This document shows positions 42,501-52,325 of a DNA stretch of 64,000 nt, piece after piece. The position numbers and the translations under genes are program-made. Source of the DNA: Hippopus hippopus (taxonomy: Eukaryota; Mollusca; Bivalvia; Cardiida; Cardiidae); the NCBI GenBank assembly GCA_946811185.2, contig OX328098.1, positions 39,929,650-39,993,649 on the forward strand. The letters are read 5' to 3'. Position 1 is the stretch's first letter, and every line of letters starts with the position of its first letter. A model generated the notes under the pieces. It searched no databases, had not been told where the DNA came from, and saw nothing but the letters and a program-made list of their open reading frames with translations.

Positions 42501-45500
42501 TAATTCATTTACACTTCATGCCAATTTCAGCATCTGTCATTGTACAGATAAATTTGTAAATCATTTGAGCTGTCCTCTGGCAAAAGGGGCTTAATGCATC
42601 TCCGTCTTGCATGATACCAAGCAAGCGCTCACATGATTATGGATCCATAATAGTCACATTTTTTAACAGCTCACTTTATCATGAGGTAGACTGGGCTCTG
42701 GAAATACAGAAAATTGACCAATATAGCAAAAAGTGTCAACATAGGTCAGCCTGCCCGGACAGCGCAGGCTGACCTGGGTCGATACTTTTTGCAGATGCAT
42801 TGAGCCCCCTTTTCGAAGAGTCTGGTTCATTTGTACATGAGGCATGTTGGGCAGATTGCCTTATGATGTTTACTAAAATCTATCTACATCTCTCTATCAT
42901 CTCGTCATCAACACTTTTGGTTTCACTACTTACTAAGAGGCGGTCTTTCAATTTCTGCTGAGGTGACTGGATCATTGTAGAATATGAGTGTGGGACTGGA
43001 CACATACACTGCACGATAGCCTCTTCCAGCACTTCTCTTCTTTCTTCCTGGGGCATTCGTGGTTGAACCTTTAAAAAAGGGAACAAAAGACCATGACTAT
43101 CAAACATCAAAACCACATAGTAGAAACTTAACTGTTTACCAACGACTCTGGAAAAAAAGGCTTTATGAAAACATTGTGGAAAGTGGTGAAAATGCTGGTT
43201 ACCAGCAATTTCGGCTTTTTCCACCATGTTTTCTATCTTATTACAGAAAAATCCAATCATTTAAGTCATATTCATGTAGTTGTCTGCAATTGCTTTCAAA
43301 TTCAACGAGTCAGAAATAAAAGCTCAGCAACAGACAAAAAGAAAGCTGATGCACAAATGATGGATTTGTCTTTGAAAAGGTAGAAAACATTGTCAGTAGA
43401 TGATAAATTGCTAGGTACCAGCAAGTTCCCCTTCTCCAGCAAGCTTTTCAAAACCTTCTTCCTCAGGGCTTTAAAATACTGGATCATCATGAAAGGCTAA
43501 ACTCTTTACCACACGAGCAAAATACAGACTTGTCCAAATTGACAGCATTTGCAGACAACAGTTTGAACGTAGTTCAAAAGATGCGATAGAGCATTGTGGG
43601 AAAAGGAGAAAATGCTGGTTACCAGCATTTTCTTCCTTTACCACAATGTTTTCAAAAGGCTTCTTTCACAGGGTCGTTAAAACTCGTCATTGTGTTGTAT
43701 AGAGTTAAATAATAGGGTAAAACTGAGGTAGGTGATTCAGGGTCTAGTGTAGCGAGTCATGCTCTGTGAAAGAGGGCTTGATGTATCTTCAAAAAGTATC
43801 AGACAAACTGAATCTTGCAATAGAATGGTCCTTAGATATGCAGAAAATTTACCAAAAGCAAAAAGTTTCAACCCAGGTCAGCCTGTGCAGACTATGTAGG
43901 CTGACCTGGGTCAATACTTTTTGCAGTTGCTTTAAACCCCCATTTCACAGAGTATGGTTCAAATGGTTTTGAATTATACTGAATATCATTCATACCCTGT
44001 ACTGTCGCTGATGTGGCCGTAGATCTAAAACAGCTTCTATCACAGTCAGGACTCGTCTCCTCCTGTCCACAAATGAGGGCAACACAGTGAATGTGTACTT
44101 CGCCGTACTGTACAAACTTGAAGGTCCTATATCGCCAGCCAAACCATATTTCATTCAACGGAACAAGTACTGTGTCTGGGTCTTCTACACATCTATAGAA
44201 TACAGCAGGGCTCATATTTTACCAACAATTGAAAATAGTATTGTAACTCTTTATAAAACCACCAGATTTTCCTCTGGACCAGATTGAAAGCATTTACAGA
44301 CGACAAATAATAGTAGCTGAAATAATTATTTTTATCTTAGGTTAAAAAACATTGTGGGGGAAAAGATAAAATGCTAGTTACCACCATTTTCTCCATTTCT
44401 CATAATGTTTACAAAGGCTTTTTCTTTCAGTCATTAAAACCTACAACTGTGTGGTAAAGAGATAATTCTAAATTTTGAGACTAAACATCTTTTTGATTGA
44501 GATGTTCTTCTGCCAACCAGATTAGATTGATGCTCTTGTTATAAATAGTTAAAACTGAATTTAGAATGCTTTAATCTTTACCTCACATATACTGAGTTTT
44601 TTTATGACCCTGTGAAATGGGGGGGGGGGTGTTTTTGAAAACATTGTAGTAAAAGGAGAAAATACTGGTAACCACAATTTTTTCAATAGACTCATTCTTC
44701 AGGGTTGTCAAAACACTGGATCATATGGTGAAGTGTTAAACAGACCTAAAACACAAAGTAGGAGACAGTGGTACAGAGGCAGAGTGTCGGCCTCTCACAT
44801 AAAATGTTCTAGATTCGAATCCTATGATGAGTGGGGTCAACTTTGGGAACTACCCACATCCCTGCACAAGTACTGGTTAAGTTATCCAGGGCACATATTC
44901 ACCAACCGTTCTCAAGAATATTCTTGGTCTAAATCTGGATTTTGAAAGTAACACAACTTCTGATTGGCTAAACCATTTGGTTTAGCCAATCAGAAGGTGT
45001 GTTACTTTCAAATTTAGAACATTCTTGAGAATAAGACTAAGAATACTCTTAGGAATGGTTGGTAAATACGGACCCTGAAAGTAATGTGAGAAAGATTAAT
45101 ATAAGTAGTAAGAACATGTTTCAAAATCGTTGTGAAAAAAAAATGTTGAAACACAAAGTATTTAATATATGAAACCGGGGTAAAAAAGATAGCTTACTTA
45201 TCTATAAATAAAGGGTATCTAATTTGATCATCTCTGTTAGCTGTGGGCATGGCTGTGCAGTTGTGAACAACCAATCTAAGTGTGGAATCTACATCATTGA
45301 GTAACAAGGCAACATTTAGAATCCGTCCAACTGGTAACTCCAAAGGAAACTGTGTCACAGGCGGGTTTGAAAAACCATTGCTAGAAAATTATTTTGAATA
45401 GAAAATGAATAATTATATTGTAAACATACCATGAATAAAACAAACAACAAATTTGAGCAAGCTGCTAGATGGTATTTAAGTAAGTAAGAGGAAAATAAAC

Positions 45501-48500
45501 AATTAGCCTATTAATATACTGTAATTCGTTTATTTATGTTCTTGCAGGATTTAAAGTAACTCAACTGAAATCCCTGCAAAAGTCTTCTATTGTTTTTAGG
45601 GATTAACAGTATTTCTCATTATTTTTTGTGGTCATGTGGCCAGCTCCCTCCCAATTTGTAAGTGTAGCCTAAATTGTATTGGAAGAGAGAGTCATGTTGG
45701 TCAAAGCAAATATAAAGACTAACTCAATGTCTGTGAGTTTTTACAACTGTATAGATAACATCACTTGGTTTGATCAAAGAAGCTTAAGCCTGTAGGAGTC
45801 ATCCCAACTTCACCGAGACCCTTAACTGAACCTCATGTTATTCACATACAAGCAGCAGTTAAGTCTTTACCACACAATCCTGACCTTTTATGACATTGCT
45901 AGAAAGAGGTCTTTTGAAAACTAAGTTCGAAAAGGAGAAAATGGTCGTATCCAGCATTTTCTCCTTTTCCCACAATGTTTTTCTCCATTTTCGAGAGCAA
46001 ATACAATCAATGTAGTGGTATTTAGTTTTTCAACTGCAATTTGGCCAAGTCTACAATTGTGTCAAAAGGTAAAGAGTATAAACATACACAAACATCAATT
46101 AATAGTCCTTATGTACTTACAGATAAAACTGCAGACTAACAATAAACTCTCCTTGTGCAGACTGGGTCACTGTCTCCGTCAAAGGCACAATTGGCTTATT
46201 AGCAATCACTTCTCTCGGCAATATGCACTCTACTTTCACCAAGTAGGTGTTAGCATAGGTTATTGTGCCACCAGCTGATGTGTATGTTGAAGCGTACTTG
46301 ACTGTATTATTGTATATAATATGTGTGGCATTTGTCTGTAAAAACAGAGAGACAAAATGTTCAAACTTTAACAAATACATAAGTATAAATTGATTTATCT
46401 TACATTGGTTGTTCCCAAGTCATAAAATTTTAGACTCTTCATTATAGAAAGCATTTGCAGATGACAAATTCTATTTGGCTCAAATGTTTGGATGTTTTGT
46501 TAAAAGCTTTGGCTGACACAAACACTACTCTATGATCGTGAGGACATCGAACTCTGGAAGGGACAACTTTATTAAGATTCTGCATTTTATACAGTGAGGT
46601 GTCCCAAATTTTCTTAACTCTTTTCCGAACAATCCCATGTTTTAATGACCCCAAAGAAGAAAACCTATGAAAACATTGTTGGAAAAAGGAGAAAATGCTG
46701 GTAACCAGCAATTTCTCCTTTTCCAACATTGTTTTCTACCTTTATAAAGACAAATTCTATCATTTGCAACACTTTTGATTTGCCGTCTACAAATGATTTC
46801 TACAAATTCTATCATTTGCAACACCTTTGATCTGCCATCTACAAATGATTTCAATTTGGATAAGTGTAGTTGTGTGCTTTGAGACAATTATGCATAAGTC
46901 AGTGTTGAGTGTCCAAAAGCCTTCTTACTCATGGTCAAAAAATAATGGGATCATTTGACTCTTTACTATATGACATATTCTGGGCTTGTCAAAATCAAAT
47001 AATCTCAAACAAAATGGACATTCTCAGTCAGTAATCGATGTAAAAAACATTGACTTGTCAGTATTGCAAGCATTTCCAGACAGCGAATTTAGTGTGGCTG
47101 GAATGACAGGATATGCTTTTGATGAGATAGATAACAAGGTCAAAAAGCTCTGACAGCAAACTCTTCGTTTCTCACAATGTTTTTATAGGCTTAAAGGTCA
47201 TAAAAATATGGAATTGTCTGATATGAGATAACACAGTTATCCACTACATGTAATTAATTCTTTTGCTGCCTACAACATCAATCTGACGTTTTCTAGGTCT
47301 ATTACTAGTTTTCCACAGCAGTTGGAAATGATTTTTGTAAAAGTAAAGCATCAGGTAGCGGATGGTGTAGATCAAAGATCAGACTGCACATTCCATGCAG
47401 CCTGATCTTGATGAACACTATCCACAGAAGCTATGGAAATCACCATTAGCAGTGAAAGACACAACTGGTAATTTTCTCTATACTTACAGTTCTTGTTGTA
47501 TTACACTCATCAAACGGAATACCAATGGATACATCTGAAGATGAGTTACCATAAACCAAGTTACAGGGTACACTAGAGGTAGAAGCTATGGTCAAATGTT
47601 TCCGCTCCAAATAAGGATCAGTCACTCGGCTAAAACTGGCCGTCAGTAGTCCATCTGTGCACTTCAAATTGGGTTCTGGACCTAAAGTAAATTAGTACAA
47701 TTTCATAGTTCCATTTGTATTTCTTTTAGATTAAAAAATAAGCCAGCTTTATTTCATTATCATTTTGATAATTCTTTTTGTCACATAAAATACAGCTGTT
47801 TAGCAACTCCATGACTTAGTTTAATAAAACACTAGTGTATAATCATTTTTTGGGGTCCCAGCTCTGGTTGATTTGTAAATATGAACATGAGAATCCAGAG
47901 GAACCTACCATAGCATATGCAGCTCTCTATATTTTTCCGTTTTTGTCGGAAAATGACATTATATGTACATATATGGATAGAGTTTATGATTTAGATGCTT
48001 AACATTTTTCCACACAATCCCAACTTTTAATGACCCCGAGAAAGAAACCTTTTGAAAACATTAAGGGAAAAGGAGAAAATGCTGATAACCAGCATTTTCT
48101 CCTTTTCCCATAACGGCCCTTGAAAAGAAAAATTTTAAATACATTGTGGAAAATAGAGAAAATGCTGGTAACCACCATTTTCTCCTTTTCCTATACTACT
48201 ACCCTTTCAAAATCAACATTTTAAATTTTGAATCACATTTATTTTGATGTCTGCAAATGTGGGTGAGTGTTTAATGTTGTCGTTTGGTAAAGAGTTAATA
48301 AAAATATATATTACTTACTGACAGGAGAATAATTTATAGGTATACATGTTACAGTTGCCATCTCATTCCTACCACAGCTGTTCGGGGCCCACGCAGACTG
48401 TGGACAACTACTTAGGTTGGTCTCTGTGCCTGCACACTGTACACTATTGATAACCATTGGTTCAGTAATGTTTGAGATGTCGATGTATTCACTCCCTGGT

Positions 48501-50595
48501 AGTGCATCTGCGGCACTGAAAATATAATAATTTCTTTTTTTTTCTTGGTGGTGACATTCATTTTCAAGCTACTTGTCCACAAATGAAAATTTTAAAATCT
48601 GCTATCTTTTTAACCCTTCAACAAGCAATCCTATGTCTTAATGACCCAAAGATAAAGGGCTTTGAAAATGCTGGTAGCCACCATTTTCTCCATTTCCCAC
48701 AATGTTTTCTACCTTTCCAAAATTGAACATCATCACATGAGCCATACTTCATTTGTCATCTGCACTGTGTTCAAATTAGGACAGGTGTAAAATTTTGTTG
48801 TTTGGTAAAGAGTTAACCCTTTATCACACAATCCCAGATTTTCACAGCCCTATCAAAGAAGGCTTGTGAAAACGTAGTGGGAAGGAGAAAATGCTGGTTA
48901 CCAGCATTTTCTCTCTTTCCCACTATGTTTTCTACCCTTGAAAAAACAAATTCTGCCATATAGCAACATTTAACTCTTTCCTCACTGTTGATGACACAAA
49001 AAAGCTTTTGTGGACAATGCAGATCAAAATCAGACTGCACAGAACATGCGGCCTAATCTCTGATCTACACTACTTCTTTATTCTATATTATGACCAACTG
49101 GTTCTCCATTTGCAGTGAAAGGCTATTAGTGGCCTTTGAAAAAAATCTAACTTTATGTATTTAGTGGTGATAGAGTTAAACTGTCATCTGCAAATGCTTC
49201 GAATTTGGACTAGTCCACACTTGTGTTGTTTGGTAAAGAGTCGTGTGTGAAAATGACAGATTGCATGGAAATTTTTCTGTTTGTACTTTGACTGGGACCA
49301 TAAAGACAACATGGAAAGTTCATGTTGCTAATCTAGCTATTATAGGATTATAGTCATGAGTCTGTGAAAAGGGGGTCTAAATGCATCTGGAATGAAAGTA
49401 TTGGACGATGTCTACCTATGCTGTTAATGCAAGCTGACTCGAGTTGAAAGTTTTTGTTATTGGTAAATATTCAGCCTGTTCAAGTACCATTCTACCTGAG
49501 TAGGTTTTAAGGAAAAATGGGTCTATTTTATGTGACAACTTATTTTGTGTAATGCAGTACATAGATTCATTTACCTTTTACCACACAATGCCAGGTTTTG
49601 ATGACCCTGAAGGAGAAGGCTTGTGAAAACAAAGTGGAAAATGGAGAAAATGCTGGTAACCAGCATTTTCTCCTTTTCCCACAATGTTTTCTACCCTGTC
49701 AATGAACTTTGGTTCAATTGTATAACTGACTTTCAACATAGTCTTCTAAAGATGCTTTCAACTTGGAAGAGTTGAGAATTTGCTGTTTGGTATACACTTC
49801 AACCCCCTAATCCCACAGAAAATTTTTTAAATGTATATTACTTTGTAACACAATTATGGTAAACCCGTAACAAACAGGACAAGAAATTTTGTAGAAAAAA
49901 AAATTCAAAAAAAAATATTTCTCTTACAAAGGCTTTTATCCTCAGAGTCATAAACTCTTTCACTACTAACTCAGAAGAAAATACCTTTTTTAAGATCTAA
50001 AGGTAGATTTCAACTGACAATGAAGATGAATTTGGCTATAGTCTAGCATCAGGCAACAGATGGGGTAGATCCAAGATTAGACTGCACATACTGTGCAGTC
50101 TGATCTTAATCTATGCGATCGGCAAAAATTACTTAAGTCGTCCCGAGTTTTAACAACTTTGAAAGAGAATGCTTTTGAAAACATTGTTGGAAAAGGAAAA
50201 AGTGCTGGTAACTAGCATTTTCTCCTTTTCCAACAACGTTTTCTACCCTATCATAGACAGAAATCATCAATCAAGCTGCATGTAGTTTGTTGTCTGCTAA
50301 TGCCTTCAATTTGGTCGAGTACAAAATTTTGTCATTTGGTGTAGGGTTAAAAGGCCTGTGTTTTTTAACCAGATGGTCTCTTTGATCTTGGCTAAAGAAG
50401 AGAAGAGTTGTTCAAATAAATTATTTGTAAAATCGTACTCGTAACACAGTATTCGACAAACAACCCTCGCATCATTGATGTCCCATTCATTGTCACAAAG
50501 ACCACCCCATGTACCATTCAGGAATACCTGCACCACTCCCATACCCCTCCGGTTGACTGGGCTCAATAAACGTATGGTGGGATCTGGCTCTGTAC
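39174..50595 (-). CDS. SRCR-ZP membrane or GPI-anchored protein, eight exons, 5' incomplete
   Basis: Eight minus-strand exons join in consistent phase (1661 nt, about 553 residues). The product has one SRCR domain, a full ZP module (ZP-N then ZP-C), an RKKR/S furin-type site, a Thr/Ser-rich stalk and a C-terminal run of about 24 hydrophobic residues with no basic tail after it. ZP modules polymerise into extracellular filaments once the furin site is cut and the hydrophobic propeptide is released; SRCR plus ZP is the layout of DMBT1-type mucosal and immune proteins. The absence of a cytosolic tail also fits a GPI signal, as in uromodulin and GP2. The signal peptide and any further SRCR repeats should lie at higher coordinates but were not found. 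Confidence 0.8.
39600..39740 (-). mobile_element. SINE fragment beside the last SRCR-ZP exon
   Basis: CTTTTCCCTATGCTTCACAA, CTTGGTGGCTATTCTGCATA and CAATGTCGAAACATTTATCA follow the body of the 31709 SINE in the same orientation. Confidence 0.5.
40312..40472. repeat. 161-bp near-perfect hairpin
   Basis: AAGGAATGAAGAGAA...TTTCATGGAGGTATGAAAA at the left and the complementary arm at the right, folding around GTATGAAACC-GCTTCG-TGGTTTCATAC. It is at the right end of a larger AT-rich repeat that begins near 39820 with related TCCATGAAAAAA motifs. Confidence 0.8.
40549..40763 (-). repeat. MITE-A copy in last SRCR-ZP intron
   Basis: TTAACTTTAATCAACAAAAA at the left, a reduced core, and TTGTTTGGTATAGGATTAA at the right. 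Confidence 0.6.
41125..41205. repeat. Cluster of TGTCGATTAAT motifs
   Basis: TCGACAATTGTCGATTAATT, then CAGCTGTCGATTAATTCTTC, AATTGTCGATAAAAATTGTC and GATTAAT: four spaced copies of an ATTGTCGA half-palindrome just after GCTCGCGCTGCC. Confidence 0.6.
41230..42070. other. Intron stretch without a gene
   Basis: Locally more CpG than the surroundings at 41240-41560, with a 77-codon plus-strand frame at 41312-41545 that has no recognisable homology or splice support. Otherwise unique-looking AT-rich sequence. Confidence 0.35.
42075..42204 (+). repeat. MITE-A degraded copy
   Basis: AATGTGGGAAAAGGAGAACT...TTTCCTTTTCCTACAATATT and the end TCTTTTGGTAAAGGATTAA. Confidence 0.5.
42269..42486 (+). repeat. 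MITE-A copy with TTAA ends
   Basis: TTAACCCTTTACCAAACAAT to CATTTCAGAAAGGGTTAA; imperfect hairpin GAGAAACGCTGTTGATCAGC. Confidence 0.65.
42567..42833. repeat. Fold-back family C, well-kept copy
   Basis: The core is ATAGGTCAGCCTGCCCGGAC and GCGCAGGCTGACCTGGGTCG; the ends CAAAAGGGGCTTAATGCATC and GATGCATTGAGCCCCCTTTT are inverted. Confidence 0.7.
42934..43068 (-). CDS. SRCR-ZP gene, furin-site exon
   Basis: The correct reading is phase 1, giving APGRKKRSAGRGYRAVYVSS. RKKR followed by Ser is a consensus furin cleavage site at the position expected just after a ZP domain, and the hydrophobic YRAVYV segment after it may act as the external patch that blocks early polymerisation. A longer open frame in another phase over the same bases is a shadow. 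Confidence 0.7.
43128..43320 (+). repeat. MITE-A copy upstream of the furin-site exon
   Basis: TTAACTGTTTACCAACGACT at the left and hairpin AAATGCTGGTTACCAGCAAT; the right end is lost. Confidence 0.55.
43322..43500 (-). repeat. MITE-A degraded copy
   Basis: ACAAATGATGGATTTGTCTT, GGTAGAAAACATTGTCAGTA and TTCAAAACCTTCTTCCTCAG retain family order; the hairpin arms have diverged. Confidence 0.5.
43498..43708 (-). repeat. MITE-A copy
   Basis: CTAAACTCTTTACCACACGA to TGTGTTGTATAGAGTTAA with a near-perfect hairpin. Confidence 0.65.
43748..43966. repeat. Fold-back family C copy
   Basis: TCATGCTCTGTGAAAGAGGG at the left and CCCCCATTTCACAGAGTATG at the right; the core is ACCCAGGTCAGCCTGTGCAG with its inverse. 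Confidence 0.65.
43996..44210 (-). CDS. SRCR-ZP gene, ZP-C part 2
   Basis: It encodes FKFVQYGEVHIHCVALIC followed by SPDCDRSC, the most diagnostic block of a ZP-C domain. The acceptor (AAATATGAG) is weak but is the only one that keeps phase; the donor is ACAGG/GTATGA. Confidence 0.75.
44241..44466 (-). repeat. MITE-A copy next to ZP-C exon
   Basis: GTAACTCTTTATAAAACCAC to TGTGTGGTAAAGAGATAA, starting about 30 bases from the acceptor of exon 43996-44210. Confidence 0.6.
44570..44739 (+). repeat. MITE-A copy with poly-G insertion
   Basis: TTAATCTTTACCTCACATAT to TCATATGGTGAAGTGTTAA. A G10 run at about 44620-44630 is inside and the right arm is lost. Confidence 0.55.
44745..44885 (+). mobile_element. 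tRNA-like SINE fragment
   Basis: CAGTGGTACAGAGGCAGAGT (A-box-like) and CTAGATTCGAATCCTATG (B-box-like), followed by GAACTACCCACATCCCTGCA and ACAAGTACTGGTTAAG, a SINE-type body. Confidence 0.55.
44888..45076. repeat. Fold-back family E, best copy
   Basis: The left arm CATATTCACCAACCGTTCTC and right arm AGGAATGGTTGGTAAATACG are inverted. The centre is a perfect palindrome around TTCTGATTGGCTAAACCA and its complement. Confidence 0.75.
45198..45380 (-). CDS. SRCR-ZP gene, ZP-C part 1
   Basis: It encodes FPLELPVGRILNVALLL..LVVHNCTA and RYPLFID, the beginning of a ZP-C subdomain. Acceptor TTTTCTAG, donor GATAA/GTAAGC, phase 2 in and out. Confidence 0.75.
45390..45855. other. Intron stretch without a gene
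   Basis: No repeat or exon recognised between the ZP-C exon and the MITE-A copy at 45859. Confidence 0.4.
45859..46081 (+). repeat. MITE-A copy
   Basis: TTAAGTCTTTACCACACAAT to GTCAAAAGGTAAAGAGTATA; the core has one arm changed (GGTCGTATCCAGC). Confidence 0.65.
46121..46335 (-). CDS. SRCR-ZP gene, ZP-N part 2
   Basis: It starts TNATHIIYNNTVKYAS and continues to YLVKVECILPRE, the conserved strand and fourth Cys that close a ZP-N fold. Acceptor TTTTTACAG, donor ATCT/GTAAGT, phase 0 in and 2 out. Confidence 0.75.
46614..46865 (+). repeat. MITE-A copy with internal duplication
   Basis: TTAACTCTTTTCCGAACAAT at the left, clean hairpin, then TTCTATCATTTGCAACAC and TCTACAAATGATTTC occur twice in a row (about 46755 and 46806). 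Confidence 0.6.
46970..47232 (-). repeat. MITE-A degraded copy
   Basis: Fragments in family order: AGTATTGCAAGCATTTCCAG, GTGGCTGGAATGACAGGATA and TCTCACAATGTTTTTATAGG. Confidence 0.4.
47260..47450 (+). repeat. Fold-back family B copy
   Basis: TTTTGCTGCCTACAACATCA at the left; the core is GTAGATCAAAGATCAGACTG and CATGCAGCCTGATCTTGATG. Confidence 0.55.
47488..47681 (-). CDS. SRCR-ZP gene, ZP-N part 1
   Basis: It encodes NLKCTDGLLTASF...SVPC...IPFDECNTTRT. The three Cys spaced this way and the closing C-x-T match the first half of a ZP-N subdomain. Acceptor TACTTTAG, donor AACT/GTAAGT, phase 1 in and 0 out. Confidence 0.75.
47999..48298 (+). repeat. MITE-A copy with duplicated core
   Basis: TTAACATTTTTCCACACAAT to CGTTTGGTAAAGAGTTAA. 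Two successive hairpins (about 48062-48112 and 48145-48195) lie inside. Confidence 0.65.
48319..48515 (-). CDS. SRCR-ZP gene, SRCR C-terminal half
   Basis: It encodes INSVQCAGTETNLSSC and SCGRNEMATVTC, the second half of the SRCR domain with its last four Cys. An SRCR domain spread over two exons is the gene arrangement of group A SRCR proteins. Acceptor TATTTTCAG, donor GTCA/GTAAGT. Confidence 0.8.
48610..48815 (+). repeat. MITE-A copy sharing a TTAA
   Basis: TTAACCCTTCAACAAGCAAT to TGTTTGGTAAAGAGTTAA; the last TTAA (48812-48815) is also the first TTAA of the next copy. Confidence 0.65.
48812..49243 (+). repeat. MITE-A copy split by family B
   Basis: TTAACCCTTTATCACACAAT, full hairpin, then GCAACATTTAA at 48973, interrupted until 49176, where TTAAACTGTCATCTGCAAAT resumes in family order to TTTGGTAAAGAG. 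Confidence 0.7.
48970..49179 (+). repeat. Fold-back family B inserted at TTAA in MITE-A
   Basis: TTAA occurs at 48970-48973 and 49176-49179 on either side of CTCTTTCCTCACTGTTGATG...TTTAGTGGTGATAGAG. Uninterrupted MITE-A copies carry a single TTAA at the equivalent point, so this is a TTAA target duplication. Confidence 0.75.
49362..49560. repeat. Fold-back family C copy
   Basis: TCTGTGAAAAGGGGGTCTAA at the left, GACGATGTCTACCTATGCTG inside; the right end is decayed. Confidence 0.5.
49569..49799 (+). repeat. MITE-A copy
   Basis: TTTACCTTTTACCACACAAT at the left with a clean hairpin; ends TGCTGTTTGGTATACACTTC. Confidence 0.65.
49945..50130 (+). repeat. Fold-back family B copy
   Basis: CTCTTTCACTACTAACTCAG at the left; the core is GTAGATCCAAGATTAGACTG and GTGCAGTCTGATCTTAATCT. 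Confidence 0.6.
50132..50349 (+). repeat. MITE-A copy beside the SRCR exon
   Basis: CTTAAGTCGTCCCGAGTTTT to CATTTGGTGTAGGGTTAA; ends about 90 bases from the SRCR exon donor. Confidence 0.6.
50439..50595 (-). CDS. SRCR-ZP gene, first visible exon (SRCR N-terminal half)
   Basis: It encodes IRLLSP..GVVQVFLNGTWGGLC and DINDARVVCRILCY, the hallmark of an SRCR domain. The acceptor is CATTCTTCAG/GT and the donor TACGA/GTACGA, phase 1 in and 2 out. The frame stays open upstream into a transposon terminus (see findings). Confidence 0.8.
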
Positions 50596-50612
50596 CTGAA
50601 GAATGATTTAAA

Positions 50613-52258
50613 AACAAGAGGGCCATGATGGCCCTGTATCGCTCCACTGGCTATTAAGTAAAAACACTACAAGCCAAACATTACAATATTCAGCAAATTG
50701 ATTTCAAACACGAGGACATGCAAACATTTTTCTATCTAATCCTACGAGAAAGTTGTGATCCATGGGCAAAGCCAATTTTGATCGCAAAGCTATAATTATT
50801 TGAATCCTGGTGGAGGTCCACAATATAAAGCCAGTGGAGCTAAAAAACTTGTCTAGCACCAATCATGTATCACTGCAGCTTGATAATCAAGGGAGGTAAA
50901 TAGTAACGAACTTTATTTCATAAAAAGAGTTATTTCCCTTGATTAATGTTTAAATTGAAGTGACAATATTTTGAAGCCCATGTTAAACTTGCGATCCCTG
51001 GAATGAAGGCAATTTTGACCCCAGACCTACAATATGAAACTAGAATGTGTGGTTATAAACAAAAAGATTTTTTAATCTTGCCCAATAAAAAGTCATGTAA
51101 AACAAGTTTGCTGAATAAAAGGCCCTGTAAAATATGTGATCCATGACACAGGTTTATCAAGTTTTCACTATAAAAGCCAATGTAAAACTTGTGACCCCTG
51201 GTGTGGAGTCAAACTTGACCCCCAAAGTTAAAATTTGGGCCCTCTTGGTAGAGGCCCATTATATAAAGTTACATGCAAAATTTGGTAGCCCTAGGCCTAA
51301 ATATGGCTATGTACAAGTAGATTATTAAAGTTTCCTTATATAAGACCATGTAGAACTTGTGACCCCCTGGGGTGGGGCTACATTTGACCCCCTGGGCTAT
51401 AATTTGGGCACCCTTGATAGAGACCCCCTAGATAAAGCTAAATGCAAAATTTGATAGCCCTAGCCCTTATAGCTAGATGCGAAAGATTTTCCTATATAAG
51501 CCCGCCCATGTAAAACATGTTACCCCCCGGGGCGAAGTCAAATTTGACCCTCGGCTATAATTTGGACACCCTTGGTACAGGTCCACTAGATAAAGCTACA
51601 TGCCAAATTTGGTCGCCCTAGGCCCCATGGCTAGGTCAAAGAAGAATTTTAAAGTTCTCCCTATATAAGCCCATGTAAAACTTGTTATATAAGCCCATGT
51701 AAAACTTGTTACCCCCGGGCAGGGCCTAATTTGACCCCAGGGCTATAATTTGAACAATCTTGGCAGAGATCCACTAGATAAAGCTACATGCCAAATTTGG
51801 TAGCTCTAGGCCCTATGGCTAGGTAGAAGAGGAATTTTAAAGTTCTCCCTAAATAAGCCCATGTAAAACTTGTGACCCCCGGGGCGGGGCCAATTTTGAC
51901 CCCAGGGCTATAAATTGAAGAAACTTGGTAGAGGTCCACTAGATAAAGCTACATGCCAAATTTGGTAGCCCTTGGCCTTACGGTTTCAGACAAGAAGATT
52001 TTCAAAGATTTTCAAAATTTTTCAGTTTTGTTGCCATGGCAACCAGAGTTTTTGAAGGAATTAAATTCTTTCAAGAAATTCTGAAGAGGACCATGGCAGG
52101 ATCATTTCTGTGAAGTTTCATCAAAATTGGATGGGTAGTTTCAGAGAAGAAGATGTTTTAAAAAAAAGTTAACGCACGGACAGACGGACGGACGCACGGA
52201 CGCACGGCGGACAACAGGCCATGACATAAGCCCGCTGGCCTTCGGCCAGTGGAGCTAA
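50613..52258 (+). mobile_element. Helitron-like composite element H2
   Basis: It starts AACAAGAGGGCCATGATGGC and ends GCTGGCCTTCGGCCAGTGGA then GCTAAAA (CTAA at 52255-52258). Its 5' end is the same as H1 in the opposite orientation, and the 3' hairpin again has a TTCG loop. Inside are five to six units of about 165 bp (CCCATGTAAAACTTGTGACC; TAGATAAAGCTACATGCCAA) and a GGACGGACGCACGG run near 52185. No protein is encoded. Confidence 0.65.
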
Positions 52259-52325
52259 AAAGCTTCATTAAAGACAGCCTGTACAAAGTAGTCACCTGTC
52301 TTCTCAAGCCATTGTCTTTACACCT

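Noticed and set aside
42880..43260. Longest minus frame over the furin-site exon
   Set aside because: It is in the wrong phase; the exon phase set by neighbours gives the RKKR-containing reading instead.
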